Source: Actinomycetota bacterium
GTDB lineage: Bacteria; Actinomycetota; Thermoleophilia; Gaiellales; Gaiellaceae
Direction of reading: 5' to 3'
Assembly: GCA_013812265.1 (NCBI GenBank)
Contig: JACCTQ010000166.1
Coordinates: 1-18,850, forward strand
Length of the DNA: 18,850 bases
The notes under the pieces: model-generated
Told to the model about the DNA's origin: nothing
Databases searched by the model: none
The model's input: only the letters and a program-made list of their open reading frames with translations
Shown here: positions 1-7,199 of the stretch, in pieces
How positions within the stretch are numbered: the first letter of the stretch is position 1
Layout: every line of letters begins with the position of its first letter
Made by a program: the position numbers and the translations under genes

Positions 1-71
1 TCTCAAGAGATGTGACATCGCCAATCGTTTTAGCCAAGCCCTTCTGGGTGTCCCAGCGAGGTTTCGGCGGA

Positions 72-88
72 GCCGGGCTTCGCCCGGC
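72..88. other. G+C-rich hairpin downstream of the transpeptidase gene
   Basis: GCCGGGC (72-78), TTC, GCCCGGC (82-88) form a perfect 7-bp stem. There is no T-run on either side. It lies about 80 bp past the minus-strand transpeptidase stop and could pause or stabilise the 3' end of that transcript. It could equally be a common intergenic palindrome of G+C-rich genomes. Confidence 0.35.
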
Positions 89-136
89 GGGAGCCTCACA
101 GCGAACGGGCAGAGACAGCGGCGAGGAAGGGGGGCT

Positions 137-171
137 CACGGGGGGAAACATCGTTTCCACCCGTGCTTTTT
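137..171 (+). terminator. Intrinsic terminator (plus-strand polarity)
   Basis: Near-perfect hairpin: CACGGG (137-142) pairs with CCCGTG (160-165), and GGAAAC (144-149) pairs with GTTTCC (153-158). There is one G/A mismatch and an ATC loop, and CTTTTT follows at 166-171. The T-run is on the plus strand, so it best stops a transcript entering from the left edge. On the minus strand the hairpin begins a few bases after the transpeptidase stop codon and is preceded by an A-run, so it may also serve that gene. The stem and T-run are directly visible. No plus-strand gene end is visible at positions 1-136. Confidence 0.7.
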
Positions 172-1123
172 ATGCGGCGACGATGAAGACCGGCGTCCCG
201 TGATCGACATGCTCGAAGAGCCAGTCGGCTTCGGAAATCAGCATCCGAATGCACCCGTGGGACGCTGAGTAACCGATCGACTTCGCGTCGGGCGTCCCAT
301 GGATACCCACGGCGGGCGCGGAGAGCCCCATCCACCGGGTGCCGAGCGGATTACCCGGGCCGGGCGGAACGGGCTTAAGGTCCTTCGACCACTCCGAGTC
401 AGGGGGCGGGTACCACCAGGGGTTTCGCTGCATGTCGACGATGCTCCACTGACCAAGCGGGGTCGGATACTTCGCTGTGCCCGTCGCGACCCGGAAGGTG
501 CGCACGAGGCTGGAACCGTCGTAGAGGTAGAGCTGGTTCGAGCCGCGCCGAATGACGATGATCGAATGGAAGTCGTCCTCCGTCACGGTGGGCAGAACAG
601 GTTTCAGCTCGATACCGATCGTTCTTCTGTCGCCGGTGCGCAGAGAGCGCTCGATGTTCGCCTCCATCTGTGGTGCCTTGACCTTGCGGCCGATCCGGGA
701 CTCCGTAATGACGGGCGCGAGGTTCACCAGCCCAGCCAGGCGGGCGTTCTCCATGGGGCGGGAGAAGAGTCGGTCGAGGTGGGCAACGTACTTCCGAAGC
801 CGTCGCTTTTGCAGCCAGACGTCCAGCGTCACTCGCTCCCCGCGCTCCGCGTCGAGCGCGTTGGAAACAGCGCGGTCGATGTTGGCATGAGCTCCCAGCT
901 GGTGCGGCGTGGCCCGCCAGGTCTTCTGGTAGAAGCCGAACCGGACCGGCCGCTCGAATGCCTTCTTGATCTTCGCACGGGCGCGCACCGCAGTCATGCC
1001 GCCCAGGTTCTCGCCGAGAACGGTCACGCCCGACTCGATCAGGGGCAGGCGTGTTCCAGCCGCCGGAGCAGCCACGCCGAAAACGAGCGCAAGAAGCATC
1101 AGTGAGGCCAGAAAGCGCAGCAC
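170..1123 (-). CDS. L,D-transpeptidase (YkuD domain), exported
   Basis: Predicted peptidoglycan cross-linking enzyme of 317 aa acting outside the membrane. The N-terminus is a hydrophobic signal segment (about residues 1-23, ending near AAPAAG). Residues about 30-90 resemble the PG_binding_4/VanW-associated repeat seen in actinobacterial L,D-transpeptidases. The YkuD catalytic domain covers about 185-316. Its signature is complete: H275 in GIHGTP and the nucleophile C291 in SASHGCIRM. The start is GTG; an overlapping ATG two bases upstream is out of frame. The gene follows the glycoside hydrolase by 59 bp on the same strand, so the two are probably co-transcribed. Family assignment is firm. 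Whether it makes 3-3 cross-links or attaches another polymer is not visible. Confidence 0.9.
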   Translation of the reverse strand: MLRFLASLMLLALVFGVAAPAAGTRLPLIESGVTVLGENLGGMTAVRARAKIKKAFERPVRFGFYQKTWRATPHQLGAHANIDRAVSNALDAERGERVTLDVWLQKRRLRKYVAHLDRLFSRPMENARLAGLVNLAPVITESRIGRKVKAPQMEANIERSLRTGDRRTIGIELKPVLPTVTEDDFHSIIVIRRGSNQLYLYDGSSLVRTFRVATGTAKYPTPLGQWSIVDMQRNPWWYPPPDSEWSKDLKPVPPGPGNPLGTRWMGLSAPAVGIHGTPDAKSIGYSASHGCIRMLISEADWLFEHVDHGTPVFIVAA

Positions 1124-1182
1124 ATCTCGATCTTACTGCCCGCGCAGGCTTGCAGCAAAAGCGGGCTTGGCCGGGCGGCGCG

Positions 1183-3354
1183 CTAACCGAATGGAAGAAC
1201 AGGCCGGTCGGGCACTCGAGCGAGGGAGAAGGGGAGGCTCGCGACCTTCCTGGCAGGGAAGCGCGCGCGCAGATAGCTCCCCGCGAATCGTGTGGATCGC
1301 GCAACGCGAAGATTCTTGACGCTGGCCGTGAAATGAAGCTTGATCTGAGGCGGCGCGAGCGCGTGGGGGTAGATCGCGAGCTCGTCCACGAGGCCGGTGA
1401 AGCTGTTGCCGTACGTAGCATCGAAGCCGAGGCTCGCGGGCTCACCGAGCTCCACACGTCCACCGGTATAGGCCCCGTCAGGGACGCCGTCGACATAGAT
1501 AGCCGCCGTCGTTCCGTCGTATGTGTAGGCGACGTGATGCCACCGGTTGTCCGTGACGACCTTCGTGCCCGTGAAGCCGAACGTATCGAAGACGACGACT
1601 TTGCCCTCTCCAGTCGTTCCTATGTACGTCCCCTGCCCGTTCGCGTCACGGTTGCTGAAGATGACGCCGAACCTCTCCGTCGTCCGGATCCAGAGCTCGA
1701 CCGTGCGCGGCGAGAAGATGCCGCCGAGCGCGACCCTGCTCTTGCCCCCGTTCAGACGCACGGCCGGGTCCTTGTCTGATTTCAACGCTCCAGCGGTACC
1801 GAGCGACGCGCCCGCTTCGTAGCGTGCGAGGCGCGCTCCGAGCTCGTCCTTCGCCCCCTCGCCGCTTCTTTCTCCGAGCCGCCAGTAGGAGCTGGCGCCG
1901 TCGCAGACCACGAGGTCGCGGTAGCGGCGGGTGTACGACTCATCCTGCACGTAGGTTCCGCTCCTCGTCTTTGCCTTCAGGACGCGTGAGAAGATGCCGA
2001 ACCGATCGGTGCGGACGCTGGCCAGGCGCTTCCACTTCTTCCCCGTCAGTTGCTCGACCACCACCTGGCCCGATCTCCCGGCGGGTGTGCGCCCCCACAC
2101 GGAGATCCCGGCCTTCTCCTTGAAGGCGACGAACGGGAACCTGAAAGCCGACATCGTCAACTTCGGCGGATCGCAGCCGATGCGCGGCCCGCCCCGAAAG
2201 TACAGGCCCGCCTGGTTGTTCCCCTCGGGGAATGGATGATCGCGAAGCTGGAGCCACGTGACGAGGCTGATGCCCAGCTTCCACATCCGGTAGAGAGCCT
2301 CCGAGACCCAGCGCACCTGAAGGGCGAGCGGAACGGCGCGCGTGTCGGGCACCGTATCCCAGCTGAACTCCGTCACCCAGAGGCGTGGCTTCTGGTTGGT
2401 GACGATATGGCCGGCCCTCGCCGCAGCGGTAAGCAACGCCTGCGCGTCGGGGATATCGCCGAGCGACAGGTCGTCTGGATTATCGGCCTGGTGGGTCGGG
2501 CCGCCGCGCGTGTAGGGATGGATCGCCCAGATGTCGAAGGCCACGCGCTCGTTACACGTCGGAGTCGCCGGTCGTGAGTTCGAGAGGCACAAAAGCTCGC
2601 GCATGAAGCGCAGCGGCGCCATCGTCCTCGTATAGCCCGTCGGCACCTCGAACGGCGACAAGCCCCCGGCAATCACGATGTTGTCCGCATGAACGCTCTT
2701 GACCGCCGCCGCCCCCTCGTTGACCAGCCGCCGGTAGAGAGTCGGTGACACCGGAGTCTCGCCGTCGAACTGGGGGCTGAAGAACGCGTCGACGTTGGCC
2801 TCATTCCACATTTGCCAAAGGCGGATCCGCGGCAGCCCACCGAAGTCGCCGCTGTACCGACGAGCTGCCGCGCGCAGGAAACGCCCCAGCTCCCCCGGAT
2901 CGGGGGTCAAGCTGTACCCCGAGCCGCCCGCCCATAAGGGCGGGTAGTTGACGGAGACGATCGGCTCCATCCCGTAGGCCTTCAGACGGCGGATCTTGAG
3001 ATCGAAAGCTTCCCACCGGTACGCGGGATGGGCCGGGTTCTCGGGATCGAAATCCGCAGGCCGCTCGATCGGAGCGACGTCGTACCAGGTGAGGAACACG
3101 CGGTATGCCGTAACGCCCGCGCTACGGGCGCGGCTCAGCGCGACGTCCGCGTCTGGACCGGCGAGCTCCTCCCACTCGATCAGAGCCGTCTGCAGCGGCT
3201 CGCCCTTTGCCGCGTGAGCCACTGCCGGAGCTCCAAGTGCGACCAGGAGAGCACACGCAAATGCCAGCAGGCGCGCAGCCCGACGGCCGAACCACCATGT
3301 TGTCCTGAATCGTGACCCCACGATCGAGCTCCAGCGTAGCTTGATAAACGCCAT
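1183..3354 (-). CDS. Secreted clan GH-A glycoside hydrolase with C-terminal LamG-like domain
   Basis: Predicted exported polysaccharide-active enzyme of 723 aa from the chosen ATG. A basic stretch (RR at 24-25) and a hydrophobic segment end in AVAHA, giving likely signal cleavage near residue 48. The catalytic (beta/alpha)8 part spans about 55-415. QMWNEAN carries the predicted acid/base E185 after N184, and WVTEFSW carries the predicted nucleophile E329, the two-glutamate layout of clan GH-A (GH5/GH39-like). Residues about 480-680 form a LamG/concanavalin-like domain with VELWIR, RWHHVAYTYDG and GLVDELAIY, typical of carbohydrate-binding Laminin_G_3 modules. An upstream in-frame GTG at 3378, preceded by GGAAGGG, is an alternative start. 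The substrate is not deducible. The neighbouring L,D-transpeptidase suggests a cell-envelope or extracellular-glycan role. Confidence 0.85.
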   Translation of the reverse strand: MAFIKLRWSSIVGSRFRTTWWFGRRAARLLAFACALLVALGAPAVAHAAKGEPLQTALIEWEELAGPDADVALSRARSAGVTAYRVFLTWYDVAPIERPADFDPENPAHPAYRWEAFDLKIRRLKAYGMEPIVSVNYPPLWAGGSGYSLTPDPGELGRFLRAAARRYSGDFGGLPRIRLWQMWNEANVDAFFSPQFDGETPVSPTLYRRLVNEGAAAVKSVHADNIVIAGGLSPFEVPTGYTRTMAPLRFMRELLCLSNSRPATPTCNERVAFDIWAIHPYTRGGPTHQADNPDDLSLGDIPDAQALLTAAARAGHIVTNQKPRLWVTEFSWDTVPDTRAVPLALQVRWVSEALYRMWKLGISLVTWLQLRDHPFPEGNNQAGLYFRGGPRIGCDPPKLTMSAFRFPFVAFKEKAGISVWGRTPAGRSGQVVVEQLTGKKWKRLASVRTDRFGIFSRVLKAKTRSGTYVQDESYTRRYRDLVVCDGASSYWRLGERSGEGAKDELGARLARYEAGASLGTAGALKSDKDPAVRLNGGKSRVALGGIFSPRTVELWIRTTERFGVIFSNRDANGQGTYIGTTGEGKVVVFDTFGFTGTKVVTDNRWHHVAYTYDGTTAAIYVDGVPDGAYTGGRVELGEPASLGFDATYGNSFTGLVDELAIYPHALAPPQIKLHFTASVKNLRVARSTRFAGSYLRARFPARKVASLPFSLARVPDRPVLPFG

Positions 3355-3480
3355 AACAAGTATGCCGGTTCTCCGCACATGCGCAGAGCCCTTCCGGCGT
3401 CGGGCAGCGACCCCAGCTCGATCTGATGTGCTGGGCGAACACGAGGCTGGCCTAGCACCGCCCACACGCGGACGCCGGCG

Positions 3481-3588
3481 TCAGACCAGAAGCTCGTTGC
3501 CGTGTGCCTTGGCGATCGCCGCGATCCGGTCCCAGTCCGGCTCCTCCTCCGGCGGAGGGGGGAAGGGTCCGGCTGCCGGCGGGCTCGC
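3481..3588 (-). pseudogene. Possible C-terminal remnant of an unidentified protein
   Basis: A 35-codon open stretch ends in TGA at 3483-3481 and has no start codon of its own; an in-frame TGA (3591-3589) precedes it. It reads like a genuine C-terminus: a proline-rich piece, then EEEPDWDRIAAIAKAHGNEL. This style closes many cupin-like proteins. A different frame immediately upstream (RAAGLLLEMSEPAG) also looks protein-like, so a frameshifted remnant is possible. The rest of 3355-3650, between the hydrolase and the DUF2277 gene, shows no other gene. It probably holds the promoters of both. Low confidence, because the match is short and judged by eye. Confidence 0.3.
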
Positions 3589-3650
3589 TCATCTCGAGAA
3601 GCAAGCCGGCGGCGCGTAGCGCCGCTGAGAGAGAACTGTAGGCTCTCGGC

Positions 3651-3920
3651 ATGTGTCGCAACATCCATCCGCTCCACAACTTCGAGCCCCCCGCGACGGA
3701 AGAAGAGGTGCGCGCGGCCGCCCTGCAGTACGTCCGCAAGATCAGCGGCTTCACGAAGCCGTCGCAGGCGAACGCGAAGGCGTTCGAACGGGCGGTCGAC
3801 GCCGTCGCAGCCGCGTCGGGACGGCTGCTCGGCGAGCTGGTGACCTCCGCGGCGCCCAAGGACCGGGACCTCGAGGCGGCGAAAGCACGCTCCCGCAGGG
3901 CGCAGCGCCAGGCAGCCTAG
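3651..3920 (+). CDS. DUF2277 family protein
   Basis: Small soluble protein of 89 aa with the typical DUF2277 opening MCRNIHPLHNFEPPAT, then RKISGFTKPSQAN and a charged alanine/arginine-rich C-terminal helix (KDRDLEAAKARSRRA). The length suits the family, whose function is unknown. No clear Shine-Dalgarno sequence precedes the ATG. TAGGCT at 3639-3644 ends six bases before it, which would suit a leaderless transcript. The gene lies 26 bp upstream of the ABC ATPase on the same strand and may be co-transcribed, although nothing in the sequence links their functions. Confidence 0.85.
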   Translation: MCRNIHPLHNFEPPATEEEVRAAALQYVRKISGFTKPSQANAKAFERAVDAVAAASGRLLGELVTSAAPKDRDLEAAKARSRRAQRQAA

Positions 3921-3946
3921 CCTCCCGGGCTGGCCGCGAAGGCCGT

Positions 3947-4846
3947 ATGAGCGCCGATCTCGCCATTCGGCTGCGCGGAGTCGTGAAGCGCTACGGCTCC
4001 ATCACCGCCGTGGACGGTCTCGACCTCGAGGTCCCGGTCGGGACGTGCGTCGGCCTGCTCGGCCCGAATGGAGCCGGCAAGTCGACCACCATGCGGCTCC
4101 TCACGGCCCAGGCGATCGCCGACGAGGGCGACCTCGAGGTGCTGGGTTATCGGCTGCCGGAAGAGTCGAAGCAGGCCCGCGCCCAGCTCGGAGTCACGCC
4201 GCAGCTCGACAACCTCGACACGACGCTCACCGTCGAGCAGAACCTCCTCGTTTTCACCCACCTTTACCGGATCGGCCGCGCAGACCGGCGCGCGGCCATC
4301 GCGCGCGCGCTTGCGATGGCCAATCTCGTCGGCCGTCGCGAAAGCCGCGTGGACAAGCTGTCTGGGGGTATGCGCCGACGCCTGCTGATCGCCCGCGCGC
4401 TCGTACACCGCCCTCGGTTGGTGTTGCTCGACGAGCCGACGGTCGGCCTGGATCCGCAGGTGCGCCAGGAGCTCTGGGCGCTAATCGACGCTTTGCGGGC
4501 GGAAGGCACGACAATTCTGATGTCAACGCACTACATCGAAGAAGCGCAACGCCTGGCCGACACCGTCTTGATCATGTCTCACGGGAGCGCCGTGGCGGCC
4601 GGGCCGCCGGCACAGCTCGTCGCCGAGCACGCGGGCCGCGAGGCGGTCGAGGTTTACGGCCCGCCGCCGAGGCTCGCCGAGGTCGAGACCGCCGCACGCA
4701 CCGCGGGCTTGCGCACTCGGCGCACGGGAACGAGCGTCTCGGTGCTCGGCGTCGAGGGGGCCGACGGACGAGCGCCCGAGGGCGAGCGGCGACCCGCAAA
4801 TCTCGAGGACGTGTTCGTCCTCCTCACCGGTGAGGAGATCGCCTGA
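3947..4846 (+). CDS. ABC transporter ATP-binding protein (NodI/DrrA type)
   Basis: Cytoplasmic ATPase of an ABC-2 exporter, 299 aa. All ATPase motifs are present: Walker A GPNGAGKST (39-47), Q-loop Q86 in TPQLDNLD, signature LSGGM (138-142), Walker B LVLLDEP (158-164) and the switch histidine H195. The C-terminal extension ending in NLEDVFVLLTGEE is typical of the drug/polysaccharide exporter group (DrrA, NodI). GAAGG ends four bases before the ATG. The frame is open further upstream only because it runs across the DUF2277 gene. The stop overlaps the permease start by one base (TGATG), indicating translational coupling. The cargo is unknown. Confidence 0.93.
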   Translation: MSADLAIRLRGVVKRYGSITAVDGLDLEVPVGTCVGLLGPNGAGKSTTMRLLTAQAIADEGDLEVLGYRLPEESKQARAQLGVTPQLDNLDTTLTVEQNLLVFTHLYRIGRADRRAAIARALAMANLVGRRESRVDKLSGGMRRRLLIARALVHRPRLVLLDEPTVGLDPQVRQELWALIDALRAEGTTILMSTHYIEEAQRLADTVLIMSHGSAVAAGPPAQLVAEHAGREAVEVYGPPPRLAEVETAARTAGLRTRRTGTSVSVLGVEGADGRAPEGERRPANLEDVFVLLTGEEIA

Positions 4847-5646
4847 TGGCGATCGCTACTCCGCCTCGCCCAGCCCGACTCGGTCGCTTGGAGCGCCCTG
4901 CCCTCACCGGTGTGCTCGTGCGCGAGATCGTGAACTACTCCTCTTACTGGCGCGCATCGACGTTCTCTTCGACTGTCGAGCCGACGATCTACCTGCTGGC
5001 ATTCGGGTTCGGGTTCGGCTCTCTGGTCAGCGAGATCGCCGGCTACGAGTACGTCGAATTCGTCGGCACGGGCACGGTCGCCACGGCGGTGCTGTTCTCG
5101 AGCGCGTTTCCGGCCATGTTCGGGACGTTCGTCAAGTACCAGTTCCAGCGCACCTACGACGCGGTCCTGGCAGCGCCCGTCGACACGGAGGAGCTCGTCA
5201 CCGCCGAGGCGCTGTGGATGGCAATCCGCGCAGGCGTCTACGGCTGCGTCCCGCTGGTCGTCGCGGTGTTCTTCGGCCTGGACCCGGCATGGGGAATGCT
5301 CACGGTGCCCGGGATCGCTTTCGTCGCCGGCTTCGGCTGGGCGTGCTTCGGGATCTCCGTCGCCGGCTTCGCGTCCTCTTTCGAGAACTTCAACTATGTC
5401 GTCAGCGCGGTCCTCACACCCCTCTTCTTGGTCGCGGGCACGTTCTTCCCGCTGAGCGAGCTGCCGGAGTGGGCTCAGATCGCGGGCGAGCTCAACCCGC
5501 TTCACCACTGCGTCGAGCTCGTCCGCCACGCCGCGTTCGGCTGGGACGGCTGGACGGACCTCGTCCGCCTCGGAGCGCTCGTTCTCTTCGGCTTGGTCAT
5601 GTGGCGGATCGCGATCTACGCGATGACGCGCAAGCTCGTGGACTAG
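4846..5646 (+). CDS. ABC-2 type transporter permease (NodJ/DrrB type)
   Basis: Membrane partner of the preceding ATPase, 266 aa. By eye about six hydrophobic segments lie near residues 46-60, 74-94, 126-143, 152-176, 183-203 and 236-258. A cytoplasmic N-terminus (LVREIVNYSSYW) precedes them. FPLSELPEWAQIAGELNPLHHCVELVRH is the well-conserved ABC-2 loop; in NodJ-like proteins it follows the fifth segment. The start codon shares its A with the ATPase stop. No substrate-binding protein or regulator accompanies the pair, as expected for an exporter. The nearest downstream sequence on this strand is a decayed decarboxylase fragment, so the operon probably ends here. Confidence 0.9.
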   Translation: MAIATPPRPARLGRLERPALTGVLVREIVNYSSYWRASTFSSTVEPTIYLLAFGFGFGSLVSEIAGYEYVEFVGTGTVATAVLFSSAFPAMFGTFVKYQFQRTYDAVLAAPVDTEELVTAEALWMAIRAGVYGCVPLVVAVFFGLDPAWGMLTVPGIAFVAGFGWACFGISVAGFASSFENFNYVVSAVLTPLFLVAGTFFPLSELPEWAQIAGELNPLHHCVELVRHAAFGWDGWTDLVRLGALVLFGLVMWRIAIYAMTRKLVD

Positions 5647-5720
5647 ATGGTCGATCTTGGCTCCAAACCCGTGAGCGAGTTGCGCCGGGTTCGTCATCGG
5701 CTGTCAGATGGCTGGACTGA

Positions 5721-5960
5721 AATCCAGAGTTTTCGCGTCGTCGCCGCGGGTTCGGCGGCGAGCTAGCTCGCTTGCCCGGCTGTGTCGTGCTGAACGACGT
5801 GGTGCTGAACCAGGTGCTGTTCCGTTTCGGAAGCGACGCGGAGACGGAGGCCGTGCTCGCAGCCGTCCAGGGCTCGGGCGAGGCCTGGATGAGCCTCGGC
5901 GGCACGGCGACGCTCGCCGCCCTCGTTCCGCTCGCGCTCGCGCCGGCCCCACAGGCGGGC
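5721..5960 (+). pseudogene. C-terminal remnant of a PLP-dependent amino-acid decarboxylase
   Basis: The frame opens after a TGA at 5718-5720. It contains ELARLPGCVVLNDVVLNQ, then VLFRFGSDAETEAVLAAVQ and GSGEAWMS. This is the characteristic C-terminal stretch of the pyridoxal-dependent decarboxylase family (PF00282 group), in which VLNDVVLNQVL, a VQ.SGEAW segment, GGT and an arginine-rich strand follow one another. Homology fades after about 5895 (GGTATLAAL), with no expected RISV..W segment. Nothing upstream supplies the catalytic domain or its lysine. It is therefore a gene fragment lying between the exporter operon and the convergent argH. The rest of 5647-5984 shows only a 39-codon ATG frame starting directly after the permease stop, with no recognisable features. 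Confidence 0.6.
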
Positions 5961-5984
5961 GGCCGTCTGACGCGGGGACCTGCG

Positions 5985-7199
5985 CTAGCGGGGAAAGCGC
6001 GCTCGGGCCTCCGCGAGCGCCTGCACCACGCCGGCCGGGCCAGGCGCGGGCCGCGGCGACGGGGCGACAGGCGGGACGAAGGTCCCAGCGCGAACGTGTG
6101 CCGCGATGTGCTCGTGCGCGTCGCGGAACGGCATCCCCGAGGCGACGAGCGTCTCGACCGCTTCGGTCGCTAGGAGCAGCGGGTCGGCGCAGGCGGCTGC
6201 GAGTCGACCGCGGTCGAGCTCGAGCCCCCCGATGAGGACGCCCAGTGCTGCTAGACCTCCGCGCACGTCACGCCGCGCGGCGAAGACCGGCGCTTTGTCC
6301 TCCTGCAGGTCACGGTCGTAGGCGAGCGGGAGACCTTTCACGACGGCGAGCAGCCCGGTCAAACGTCCGATTGCGGTGCCCGCCTTGCCGCGGGCGAGCT
6401 CGGCGACGTCCGGATTCAGCTTCTGCGGCATCATCGAGGAGCCGGTCGCCGCCTCGTCGGGAAGACGGGCGAAGCCGAACTCCGCCGTCGTCCAGAGGAC
6501 GAGCTCCTCGCCGATTCGGGACAGGTGCGTGAACAGCACCGCGCACGCATACAGGTAGTCGAGCGCGAAATCGCGATCGGCGACCGCGTCGAGCGAGTTC
6601 CGCATCGTCTCGCCCGGCGGCGGGGGAAGCGACAGGGTCGAGCCGGCGAGCGCGCCGGCGCCGAGCGGCGACGGCCGCGCCTGCTCGGCGGCGAAGTGGA
6701 AGCGCTCGAGGTCGCGCTCGAGCATCTCCACCCACGCGAGCAGGTGGTGACCCACTGACACCGGCTGCGCGCGCTGCAGATGCGTGTACCCGGGCAGCGG
6801 TGTCTCGGCTTCCGCCTCGCCGAGGCCGAGAATCGCGCGGGCGAATGCCTGGATGAAATTCGCTGCCTCGAAACAGGCGTCGGCGACATAGAGCCGGAAG
6901 GCCGCGGCAACCTGATCGTTCCGGGAGCGGCCCGCATGGATCTTTCGTCCAACCTCGCCTAGCGTGCGTTCGATGAAGGTGTGGACGTCTTCGTCGCCCG
7001 GCTCGAACTCGACGTCGCCGAGTCTCTCCTCGACCTCGGCGAGCTCCTCGGCGGACAACAGGCTTGCCTCGTGTAGCCGGCGCGCGTGCACGATCGTCGC
7101 CTGGCAGTCGTACGGCAAGAGCTCCGCATCCTCGACGTCGAGAAAGTCTCTGACTTCCGGCGCAAGCTCCTTCCCGGTGCGGGTCGACCAGAGCGTCAC
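5985..7199 (-). CDS. argH: Argininosuccinate lyase
   Basis: Last step of arginine synthesis: argininosuccinate to arginine plus fumarate. The protein has 404 aa from a GTG start that overlaps the argG stop by four bases (GTGA). The fumarase/aspartase-superfamily signature GSSMMPQKLNPD lies at 253-264 and carries the catalytic-loop serines 254-255. HAGRSRNDQV (88-97) and GYTHLQRAQP (137-146, with H140) are also intact. It is shorter than the usual roughly 430-460 aa. After MPFRDAHE the C-terminal part, normally ending in a SVA-R-GGT-like segment, is replaced by a proline-rich tail. The enzyme core looks functional. The frame is open further upstream into argG, but that extension is not lyase-like. 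Confidence 0.93.
   Translation of the reverse strand: MTLWSTRTGKELAPEVRDFLDVEDAELLPYDCQATIVHARRLHEASLLSAEELAEVEERLGDVEFEPGDEDVHTFIERTLGEVGRKIHAGRSRNDQVAAAFRLYVADACFEAANFIQAFARAILGLGEAEAETPLPGYTHLQRAQPVSVGHHLLAWVEMLERDLERFHFAAEQARPSPLGAGALAGSTLSLPPPPGETMRNSLDAVADRDFALDYLYACAVLFTHLSRIGEELVLWTTAEFGFARLPDEAATGSSMMPQKLNPDVAELARGKAGTAIGRLTGLLAVVKGLPLAYDRDLQEDKAPVFAARRDVRGGLAALGVLIGGLELDRGRLAAACADPLLLATEAVETLVASGMPFRDAHEHIAAHVRAGTFVPPVAPSPRPAPGPAGVVQALAEARARFPR

Noticed and set aside
12..203. Small plus-strand frame at the left edge
   Set aside because: It crosses two hairpins including the terminator and has no protein-like features.
3653..3946. Upstream extension of the ABC ATPase frame
   Set aside because: It is the shifted-frame reading of the DUF2277 gene. 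The ATPase family start fits the ATG at 3947.
5647..5766. 39-codon ATG frame directly after the permease stop
   Set aside because: No ribosome-binding site, motif or recognisable family, and it runs into the decarboxylase remnant in another frame.
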